Source: Spirochaetaceae bacterium (GTDB taxonomy: Bacteria > Spirochaetota > Spirochaetia > JABEVK01). From it: 6,408 bases of DNA. The notes beneath the pieces are model-generated. The model was not told where the DNA came from, ran no database searches, and was given only the letters and a program-made list of their open reading frames with translations. Both the position numbers and the translations under genes were made by a program. Every line of letters starts with the position of its first letter. Within the stretch, counting starts at the first letter, position 1. Below, one piece after another: positions 1 to 6,408 of the stretch. The stretch is from the NCBI GenBank assembly GCA_023265735.1, contig JAHFSN010000131.1, forward strand, positions 1 to 6,408, given 5' to 3'.

Positions 1-20
1 TGGGCTAAGGTCCGACCGAA

Positions 21-1118
21 CTACGACTTTTCGAGGAGGTAGAGGTACTCTCTCACGTGGAGATTCCGGCCCCGGAGGTTGCGGCTTCCACGAAAGGTAT
101 TGTACCGGGTTTGAAGGACTTCCAGGGCGCCGTGGTGCCGGAGCAGGGCCTCCATCTGGGCCTGGGGAATGAATCCTTCGGAGTTGAACGAGATCATGAG
201 GAACCGGGCATTGAGGTTCTCCACCAGGTCGCCGAGGGAGTCGAGGGCCCAGGCCTTGCGGTTGTAGGACGACCTGTTCCAACCGGCGGGAATGCCCGAG
301 ACCAGGGAGATCTCGGTGGGTTCCTGGTAGTCGGCCAGCAAGTTGAGCATGAAGTAGTTGGAGCCGTAGGGGTGCTGGTTGTACGGGGGGTCGAGATACG
401 CGAGGTCGACGCCGCCGATGCGGCGGACCAGGGCATTGGCATCTTCGCGGTACACTTCAAAGGGACACTCGAACGAACTGAAGAGGGGGAAGGGCACCTC
501 GATGGGGGCCAAAATCCGCGACAGGGCGTCGCCTTTGCGTCCCCCAAACTTGCCTCGTCCGGTGCCCGAGTCCTTGTAGAACCCCTTGAAGACCCCGGCG
601 GTGTTCGCGTGGATGGAGGCCTGGGAGAGGAGGGGCCCCAAGAGGTACGGCTGAAGGTGGGGAGCCAGTTCGGAGATCCACTGGCGGGCCGTATCGAGGT
701 AGCGGGCGTTCCGGGCGGTGTAGAAGACCCTCTCTCCCCTCTGGATGGCCGTGTCGTCCGAAGGGGCGTAGAGCCGCTGGACAAAGCCCTCTCGGGGGGG
801 CTTTGTCGCCAAGTCTTCCGAAAATCGGCGGTGCAGGTCACGCAGCTCGGCGAGGGGAAGTTCAGACGGGTTGGCCAGATAGCAGAGGTTGATGATCTGG
901 GAGTACCGTTCCAGGTCGTTGGCGATGAGCCGGGACGAGAACTGTTTCAGGTACCTCGCCACCACCCCCGAACCCGAAAACACGTCGAAGGTAGAAATCT
1001 TGGTTTGGCCCAAACGGGTGAGGACCCGCCGCAGACCCTTGCTGACGAAATCGAGGAGGGCCCGTTTATTTCCAAGGTAGGTGATCAACTGCTGGGAGAG
1101 ATAGTCTGGGTTTTCCAC
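21..1118 (-). CDS. Adenine-specific (N6) DNA methyltransferase, D12 class
   Basis: Predicted to transfer a methyl group from S-adenosylmethionine to N6 of adenine in a specific DNA site. At 365 aa it shows the D12 (alpha-class) order: YLGNKR near residues 14-19 (motif X region), DVFSGSG at 45-51 (motif I, AdoMet binding), a long middle part suited to target recognition, then DPPY at 243-246 (motif IV, catalysis). SFNSEG (310-315) and a C-terminal FRGSRNL segment resemble type II modification methylases of the M.FokI/M.NlaIII sort, from memory of the family. The frame stays open upstream to 1397, but that extension overlaps the acylase gene and is proline/arginine-rich without family similarity. 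I therefore chose the GTG at 1118-1116, 4 nt after the acylase stop and just before the conserved N-terminus; GGTGAG upstream is a weak ribosome site, so translational coupling is likely. No restriction enzyme is visible, but one could lie left of the window. The recognition site is unknown. Confidence 0.9.
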   Translation of the reverse strand: MENPDYLSQQLITYLGNKRALLDFVSKGLRRVLTRLGQTKISTFDVFSGSGVVARYLKQFSSRLIANDLERYSQIINLCYLANPSELPLAELRDLHRRFSEDLATKPPREGFVQRLYAPSDDTAIQRGERVFYTARNARYLDTARQWISELAPHLQPYLLGPLLSQASIHANTAGVFKGFYKDSGTGRGKFGGRKGDALSRILAPIEVPFPLFSSFECPFEVYREDANALVRRIGGVDLAYLDPPYNQHPYGSNYFMLNLLADYQEPTEISLVSGIPAGWNRSSYNRKAWALDSLGDLVENLNARFLMISFNSEGFIPQAQMEALLRHHGALEVLQTRYNTFRGSRNLRGRNLHVREYLYLLEKS

Positions 1119-1122
1119 CGGC

Positions 1123-2799
1123 TCACCACGTCTCGAAAGGGTTGGGTCCGGGGGGATCGGAGGACCACACGTTCCATTCCGCCACCCCGGGGTCGGCCAC
1201 GAACGCTGCGGTGGTGGCAAAGGTTCGTCCCACGTCCTGGTCCTCGGTCCACCGGGCTCGGGCGGCATCGCGCCCCAGGAGCGACGGTCCGGGAGTCCGT
1301 CCGGGGGAGAAGGCCCGGCGTACCGCCTCTGCCAAGCGTCCGTTCTTTTCCCGCGAGGGGAACCAGGACGAATGGGGAGACGCGACCAGGCGGTCAACGG
1401 CGGTCAGCAGGGCGTAGTAGGCGGCTGACCGGGGATGGGGCGCCCGCGGGCTGGCCTCCCAAAAGACCTCGACCACGCTCTCGTAGAGCCTGTCAAACTG
1501 CCGGGCCTCGGGGCCGGACTCGGGGTGCCCCGTCCACCGCCTGAGGCGGTTGCCGTCGACCGTGTCGGGCAGGAGGAACCGCAGGGCGGGAAGGATCTGT
1601 CCGACGAGGGGGGACTCTGTTTGCGACAGGAGCGCCTCCAGGTGTGCCGCCGTGAGCCGTCCTCCGACGACCTCGGGGTCCAACGAAGGAACCCGGGGTT
1701 CCACAGTGTCGGGCCAAGGACTCCGGTCGGGGAGCCAGGCGTCCCCGGGGCGGGATCTCTTCCACCGGGCCCCCAGGGTCCACCGGGCGACTTCGCCCCG
1801 GAAATCCACCGCGGCCACGTCGAGGCAGGCCGAACCCAGACCCCTTGTCTTCTCGGCGAGGGGGATCGAAGTGGCCTCCTCCAACGTCAGCAGGGCTTGG
1901 AGCGTGCCCGTCCGGCCCGCCCCGACCCACCGGCCGCCCAGGGTGGTCCCCCAGGGGCCATCCTCGATCCTCAGGGCGACGATATCGTCGACCACGGGGG
2001 TGGTCTGCCAGGCCAGCCACCGGGTTTTCCCGGCGAGAAAGCCGGGGTGGCCCGGACGGCTCAGGCCTCGGACCGACCCGTCCGGGGTTTCGATGTGAAC
2101 GGCCAGGAAAGGCTCAGGGGCGTCGGTGACGAACGAGCCTGCCAGAAGGGGGCGTCCGGCCAGGGATTGGGAGGGGGGAACGATCCAGTCCTTCCCCCTT
2201 CGAAATCGCACCAGGTTTCCGATCAGGCGGCGGGCGTCGGCGGACAGTCCCAGGCGCCCATCGAGGTCCGTCCAGAGGCTTCGGTCGGGTTCGGGGCCCA
2301 GGTGGGGCCAAAGGTCCAGAATTTGAGACCAGTCAAGGCCCGAGGGAAGGGTCCCCAGCAAGAACTCGATCTGCGGGGCCCGGGTCTCCCACCATTCGAG
2401 GAAGCCCAGGGTCCTGACGAGGAGATGGCAGTCCTCGGGAGTCCAGGGGGTCGAGCCAAACCGCGACGGCTGGTTGAACCCCTGGACGTAGGCCTCGACC
2501 CGGGCCCGGTGGGCGCCCGTCAAACCCGCCGTCTCCGCAGCGAGGTCGGCGTCGGTGGCCCACCTGCGCACGAAGGCGTCGAGTTCGGCCCGGGCCGAGG
2601 AGGCCCGTCCCTTGGCGGCGACGTTTCCCCTCCAAAAGGACCGGCAGAACAACGCTTCGTCTGGTCGCTGGCGGGCATGCCACCAACCCAGGGCCCAATC
2701 GGCCGCCAAGGGAGACGTGGCTTCGACCCGCAAATGGGTGGACAGGCCTTCAAGGTGGACCTCTCCATAGGGGGAATGGAGGAAGTGGTGTCGCGCCAT
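1123..2799 (-). CDS. Penicillin acylase family protein, divergent, probably inactive
   Basis: 558 aa. Members of the penicillin acylase (Ntn-hydrolase) family cut amide bonds of penicillins, acyl-homoserine lactones and similar substrates after self-cleavage at an internal serine. Family marks seen: YGEVHLEG at 11-18, an ALGWWHARQR segment at 36-45 matching the usual GYVHAQDR, AYVQGFN at 103-109, PGHPGFLAGKTRWLAW at 249-264 matching PGxPGxxxGxNxxxAW, and a C-terminal region with LRRWTGHPESGPEA at 419-432. However, where the family has the self-cleavage and nucleophile motif SNxW, this protein has GKDW at 202-205, and the usual DPH after LLA is SFV at 222-224. There is no signal peptide and it is shorter than the usual 700-800 aa, so a cytoplasmic, uncleaved, non-hydrolytic protein is inferred. 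The start is ATG 13 nt after the oxidoreductase stop, with a poor G-rich ribosome site. Family assignment is fairly sure; function is unknown. Confidence 0.8.
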   Translation of the reverse strand: MARHHFLHSPYGEVHLEGLSTHLRVEATSPLAADWALGWWHARQRPDEALFCRSFWRGNVAAKGRASSARAELDAFVRRWATDADLAAETAGLTGAHRARVEAYVQGFNQPSRFGSTPWTPEDCHLLVRTLGFLEWWETRAPQIEFLLGTLPSGLDWSQILDLWPHLGPEPDRSLWTDLDGRLGLSADARRLIGNLVRFRRGKDWIVPPSQSLAGRPLLAGSFVTDAPEPFLAVHIETPDGSVRGLSRPGHPGFLAGKTRWLAWQTTPVVDDIVALRIEDGPWGTTLGGRWVGAGRTGTLQALLTLEEATSIPLAEKTRGLGSACLDVAAVDFRGEVARWTLGARWKRSRPGDAWLPDRSPWPDTVEPRVPSLDPEVVGGRLTAAHLEALLSQTESPLVGQILPALRFLLPDTVDGNRLRRWTGHPESGPEARQFDRLYESVVEVFWEASPRAPHPRSAAYYALLTAVDRLVASPHSSWFPSREKNGRLAEAVRRAFSPGRTPGPSLLGRDAARARWTEDQDVGRTFATTAAFVADPGVAEWNVWSSDPPGPNPFETW

Positions 2800-2812
2800 G
2801 GCCCCCAGTGTA

Positions 2813-3760
2813 CTACATCTCGAGGACGATCTTGCCCTTCATTCCGCCGGCCTCGATCTTTCGATGGGCGTCGGCCACCCGTTCCAAGGGGAACCGGCTG
2901 TCGATGAGCGGACGGATCTGGCCGCGCTGGGCCAGGAGGGCCAGGGTCTGGATCTTGGTCTGGGTCCTCTCCATGAATCCGAAGTAGAGGGTCTGGTTGC
3001 GGATCTGCATGCCGTTGATGCTTCCTGCCACGTCGGCGATGGTCGAGAGCTTGCCGTAGGACCGGACGCAGGAGATGGACCGGGTCACGGTGTCGCCGCC
3101 GACCGTATCGTAGGCCGCGTCGGCGCCCCGGCCTCCGGTCAGACGGTTGACTTCATCCTCAAACTTCACCGATCGGTAGTCGATGACTTCGTCGGCTCCC
3201 AGGCTGCGGATCAGAGCTTCGTTTTCCTTTCGTCCCGTGGCGAGGACCCGGGCCCCGGCGGCTTTGGCGAGCTGGACCGCGAAGGCGCCGACCCCTCCCG
3301 CCCCGGCGTGGACCAGGACCGTGTCGCCCGGTTTGGTCTGGAAGAAGGTGACGATGGTGTCGTAGGCCGTGATGGCCGCCAGGGGGAGGCTCGCCGCTTC
3401 GGCAAACGTGAGGTTGGCGGGTTTCTTGGCCACGATGTCGGCGTCTTCCACATGGTAGTCGGCGTAGGTGCCCTGGCGTCCAAAGATCCGGGCGCTGTAG
3501 AACACTTCGTCACCGGCCTTCAGGTGGTCAACGCGGTTGCCCACTGCCTCGACCACTCCGGCAGCGTCGTAGCCCAGGATGGCGGGAAGGGGAAGCCGCG
3601 CCCAGTTGCTGGGCGATTGACGGATCTTGAAGTCGACGGGGTTGATGCTGGCCGCTTTGACCTTGACCAGCACCTGGTGGGGGGCCGGTTCGGGTTGGGG
3701 AATGTCTGCCAATTCAAACTTTTCGGGTCCGCCAAACTCGCGGATGATCATCGCTCTCAT
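2813..3760 (-). CDS. NAD(P)-dependent quinone oxidoreductase, zinc-free MDR family
   Basis: 315 aa, a full-length medium-chain dehydrogenase/reductase of the quinone oxidoreductase (zeta-crystallin-like) branch. Such enzymes use NAD(P)H to reduce quinones or activated double bonds; the actual substrate cannot be read from the sequence. Visible marks: an N-terminal GroES-like part with SINPVDFKIR at 38-47 and GYDAAGVVEAVG at 63-74, then the Rossmann nucleotide-binding loop AGAGGVG at 152-158 followed by AVQLAKAAGARVLATG. LGADEVIDY at 187-195 and GGMKGKIVLEM at the C-terminus are also typical. The cysteine and histidine ligands of zinc alcohol dehydrogenases are absent. The ATG is preceded by a good AGGAG (3768-3772) at 7 nt. 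It is the first gene of a three-gene block with the acylase-like and methyltransferase genes, and is separated from metY by a terminator. Confidence 0.95.
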   Translation of the reverse strand: MRAMIIREFGGPEKFELADIPQPEPAPHQVLVKVKAASINPVDFKIRQSPSNWARLPLPAILGYDAAGVVEAVGNRVDHLKAGDEVFYSARIFGRQGTYADYHVEDADIVAKKPANLTFAEAASLPLAAITAYDTIVTFFQTKPGDTVLVHAGAGGVGAFAVQLAKAAGARVLATGRKENEALIRSLGADEVIDYRSVKFEDEVNRLTGGRGADAAYDTVGGDTVTRSISCVRSYGKLSTIADVAGSINGMQIRNQTLYFGFMERTQTKIQTLALLAQRGQIRPLIDSRFPLERVADAHRKIEAGGMKGKIVLEM

Positions 3761-3810
3761 AGGGAATCTCCTAACGGTTAAGGATAGGGTTCCGGGTCCC
3801 AGAAGGAAAG

Positions 3811-3846
3811 AAAAAAGGCGCCGAACCGTGGGACGATCCGGCGCCT
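3811..3846 (-). terminator. Intrinsic terminator of metY
   Basis: Starting 19 nt after the metY stop codon, the minus strand forms a hairpin of 14 continuous pairs: arms 3833-3846 and 3816-3829, with two G-U pairs and a CCC loop. The outer eight pairs (AGGCGCCG with CGGCGCCT) are perfect. A run of T's follows directly at 3815-3811. This is a textbook rho-independent terminator for minus-strand transcription and should separate metY from the oxidoreductase block. There is no T-run on the other side, so it should not act on the plus strand. Confidence 0.92.
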
Positions 3847-3865
3847 CGGGGAGACGATGGTCAGA

Positions 3866-5155
<1,290 letters not shown>

Positions 5156-5161
5156 GTTTGA

Positions 5162-5165
5162 CTCC
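5162..5165 (-). promoter_or_regulatory. Ribosome binding site deciding the metY start
   Basis: GGAG on the minus strand, 6 nt before the ATG at 5155. It supports this start over the in-frame ATG at 5188, which would lie within or beside the operator-like repeat and add 11 residues not expected for the family. Confidence 0.8.
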
Positions 5166-5178
5166 GGGAACTGGAATG

Positions 5179-5199
5179 AATCTACCAATGCAGTAGATT
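5179..5199. promoter_or_regulatory. Inverted repeat, candidate operator of metY
   Basis: A perfect 7-bp inverted repeat, AATCTAC - 7 nt - GTAGATT, lies in the metY leader (arms 5179-5185 and 5193-5199). It is AT-rich compared with the surrounding sequence, has no T-run and is too weak for a terminator, so a dimeric repressor site is the best reading. It starts about where transcription from the distal promoter would begin and its left arm contains the -10 of the possible proximal promoter, so a bound protein would block either. The likely signal is sulfur, cysteine or methionine status, by analogy with other sulfur-assimilation genes. The regulator family is not identifiable from the sequence. 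Confidence 0.55.
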
Positions 5200-5206
5200 A
5201 AGTCAA
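5179..5206 (-). promoter_or_regulatory. Possible proximal metY promoter
   Basis: TTGACT (5201-5206) as -35 and TAGATT (5179-5184) as -10, with 16 nt between them on the minus strand. It matches sigma70 less well than the distal promoter and its -10 lies inside the inverted repeat, so it may be only part of the operator. Confidence 0.35.
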
Positions 5207-5234
5207 CAATAGGAGCCTCTCGTGCTTCTGTCAA
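5206..5234 (-). promoter_or_regulatory. Sigma70-type promoter of metY
   Basis: Perfect -35 TTGACA (5229-5234), 17-nt spacer, and -10 TATTGT (5206-5211) on the minus strand. Transcription would start near 5199, giving a leader of about 44 nt, too short for a SAM riboswitch. It sits in the 109-nt gap between the MoeB-type gene and metY, the only AT-rich intergenic stretch of the window. Confidence 0.75.
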
Positions 5235-5264
5235 GGGCCAAAGGCACAATCGCGAACCTTTCGA

Positions 5265-6338
5265 CTACAGGAGAAGGGAGGCGGTCCCCCCGGCCAACGA
5301 GAGGGCCCGGATTTCTCCGGGGACGGTTCGCAGGGCGGCGGCACTACGGATGCCGTGGGCGCACACCAGCACGTAGGTCCGTTGGGGGTTCCACTCGGGG
5401 CGGCTTTGTGACCACTTCGTCCAGGGAAAATGGACGACCACGCTCCCCTGGGCCTCGAAAAAGGCCCATTCTTCGGGAAGGATCTCCTCGGGTTCCCGGA
5501 TGTCGACCACCACGGTCCGGTCGACCGGGGCAATGGCGTCCCAGGGGGCCTCGGTCGGGGGGAGGTCCAGCCACGACCAATCACCCCGGGCGTGGCCGCA
5601 GGAACACTGGGGGTCGGGTTTCCATTTGAGGCGTCGGGGCGTCCAGTCGGCGGCGTCGACGATCCAGGTAGAGCAGGCCTCGGGACCCTCGAGACCCAGC
5701 AGGAGTCTGAGGGCGGCCAGGGCCTGGAAGTTCCCCGCCACCCCCGCCAGGGCCCCGGCCACGCCCACGTCGGCGCAGACGCCCACGCAGCCGTCTTCGG
5801 GGGCCTGGGGCCACAGGCAGCGCCAGCATCCCGGTTCGTTTCGCTGGAAGGGGAAGGCCGTCACCTGGGCTTCCCATTGGTAGACGGCGCCCATGACCAG
5901 GGGTTTTCCCGCCGCCCGGCAGGCGTCGTGGACGAGAAACTTGGTGACGAAGTTGTCGGTGCCGTCGACGACGAGGTCTGCGGCTTCGACGAGGGGACGG
6001 ACGTTGCGAGAGTCCACCCGAACCCTTCGGGGATCAAGGTCGATCCAAGGGTTGGCCCCCCGGAGGGCGGCGGCGGCGGCGTCCACCTTGGGGAGCCCCA
6101 CGTCGTCCACGCCGAAGAGGGTCTGCCGGGGCAAGTTGGAGACCTCGACCGCGTCAGGGTCGCAAAACACCAGGCGTCCGACCCCTGACCGGGCCAGGGC
6201 CGAAAGGACAGGGCACCCCAGTCCCCCGACGCCGACCACCAGAACCGTCGCTTGGGCCAGCTTCTTCTGCCCTTCGGGACCCCAGCCGGGGACCCTCAGC
6301 TGCCGGTCGTAGTAGTCCCGTGGTGACACATCACCCAT
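5265..6338 (-). CDS. moeB: MoeB-type E1-like adenylyltransferase with C-terminal rhodanese domain
   Basis: 357 aa. The N-terminal E1/ThiF fold adenylates the C-terminal glycine of a small sulfur carrier, here probably MoaD; the rhodanese domain would carry sulfur as a persulfide for thiocarboxylate formation in molybdopterin synthesis. Seen: GVGGLG at 36-41 (ATP binding), CDPDAVEVSNLPRQ at 59-72, Lys84, DGTDN at 125-129, a CWRC zinc knuckle at 171-174, GVAGALAGVAGNFQA at 192-206, then CSC at 245-247. From about 265 a rhodanese domain follows, with VVDIREPEE at 277-285 and the loop CAHGIRS at 326-332, Cys326 being the expected persulfide residue. Oddities: the second zinc pair is CxC instead of the usual CxxC, and the protein stops soon after LAGG, shorter than typical MoeZ/MOCS3 proteins. 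The ATG has an ideal AAGGAGA 6 nt upstream. It overlaps the moaE end by 43 nt, which favours MoeB over ThiF. Confidence 0.9.
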   Translation of the reverse strand: MGDVSPRDYYDRQLRVPGWGPEGQKKLAQATVLVVGVGGLGCPVLSALARSGVGRLVFCDPDAVEVSNLPRQTLFGVDDVGLPKVDAAAAALRGANPWIDLDPRRVRVDSRNVRPLVEAADLVVDGTDNFVTKFLVHDACRAAGKPLVMGAVYQWEAQVTAFPFQRNEPGCWRCLWPQAPEDGCVGVCADVGVAGALAGVAGNFQALAALRLLLGLEGPEACSTWIVDAADWTPRRLKWKPDPQCSCGHARGDWSWLDLPPTEAPWDAIAPVDRTVVVDIREPEEILPEEWAFFEAQGSVVVHFPWTKWSQSRPEWNPQRTYVLVCAHGIRSAAALRTVPGEIRALSLAGGTASLLL

Positions 6339-6408
6339 TCGGAGTCTCCTTCCCGGTAGTGCTCGCGTTTCCAGATGGGAACCCTGGACTTGATCTGGTC
6401 GATGATCC
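6296..6408 (-). CDS. moaE: Molybdopterin synthase large subunit MoaE, 3' end (partial)
   Basis: Only the last 36 codons are in the window; the 5' part lies beyond the right edge. Read from codon 6406-6404, the frame gives IIDQIKSRVPIWKREHYREG, then DSEWV and a short polar tail ending at TGA (6298-6296). This matches the MoaE C-terminus, where a stretch like KxxxPxWKxE carries an active-site lysine near the end. MoaE with MoaD inserts the two sulfurs that make molybdopterin. The reading is based on a short stretch, but the downstream MoeB-type gene, whose ribosome site and first 15 codons lie inside this frame, agrees with it. Confidence 0.82.
   Translation of the reverse strand, partial: IIDQIKSRVPIWKREHYREGDSEWVMCHHGTTTTGS
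6345..6351 (-). promoter_or_regulatory. Ribosome binding site of the MoeB-type gene, inside moaE
   Basis: AAGGAGA on the minus strand, 6 nt before the ATG at 6338. It fixes the start of the adenylyltransferase gene and lies within the coding part of moaE, showing that the overlap of the two genes is used for independent or coupled re-initiation. Confidence 0.85.

Noticed and set aside
1..20. Sequence downstream of the methyltransferase stop
   Set aside because: Too short to tell a terminator or the start of another gene; nothing recognisable.
1119..1397. N-terminal extension of the methyltransferase up to an ATG at 1397
   Set aside because: It overlaps the acylase gene by 275 nt, is a Pro/Arg-rich out-of-frame translation, and methylase similarity begins just after the GTG at 1118.
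57..1544. 495-codon open frame on the plus strand across the methyltransferase gene
   Set aside because: It is the antisense of a gene with clear methylase motifs and has no recognisable domain. The lack of stops follows from high GC at third positions.
1435..2907. 490-codon open frame on the plus strand across the acylase-like gene
   Set aside because: Antisense shadow rich in Gly, Pro and Arg; the minus-strand frame matches a protein family over most of its length.
2798..3781. 327-codon open frame on the plus strand across the oxidoreductase gene
   Set aside because: Antisense of a well-conserved dehydrogenase; no family signal of its own.
3781..3809. Possible promoter for the oxidoreductase block (TATCCT with TTTCCT 17 nt upstream)
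   Set aside because: The -10 is passable but the -35 matches only three of six bases. A promoter is expected in 3761-3810 after the terminator, but I cannot place it with confidence.
5231..5264. Possible terminator after the MoeB-type gene (AAAGG/CCTTT hairpin)
   Set aside because: Only five outer pairs, a bulge, and no T-run. Too weak to call; it also overlaps the -35 of the metY promoter.

Overview
The window comes from a high-GC bacterium. All genes lie on the minus strand and are tightly packed, with G/C-rich third codon positions that leave long open shadow frames on the plus strand. The bacterial protein families, ideal Shine-Dalgarno sites and an intrinsic terminator fit a free-living bacterium. 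The protein flavour would suit Acidobacteriota or a similar high-GC phylum, but this is a guess and cannot be settled from the sequence.

In the direction of transcription (right to left) there are three blocks. (1) Molybdenum cofactor block, 6408-5265: the 3' end of moaE (large subunit of molybdopterin synthase) overlaps by 43 nt the start of a MoeB-type E1-like adenylyltransferase fused to a C-terminal rhodanese domain. Together they would activate and sulfurate the MoaD carrier used by molybdopterin synthase. (2) metY block, 5264-3811: a 109-nt intergenic region holds a near-consensus sigma70 promoter, a possible second promoter and a 21-bp inverted repeat that looks like an operator. It is followed by an O-acetylhomoserine sulfhydrylase gene (metY), which ends at a strong 14-bp hairpin terminator. 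(3) A three-gene block, 3760-21, with gaps of only 13 and 4 nt: a zinc-free quinone oxidoreductase of the MDR superfamily, a divergent penicillin-acylase-family protein that has lost the catalytic serine motif, and a D12-class adenine-N6 DNA methyltransferase.

Blocks 1 and 2 share a sulfur theme (sulfur transfer to MoaD, sulfide assimilation into homocysteine). Block 3 has no obvious common pathway. I see no CRISPR array, tRNA or rRNA gene, insertion sequence or attachment site. I did not find a clear new multi-gene system. The points most worth checking are the acylase-fold protein without its nucleophile, its tight coupling to the DNA methyltransferase, and the operator-like palindrome upstream of metY.
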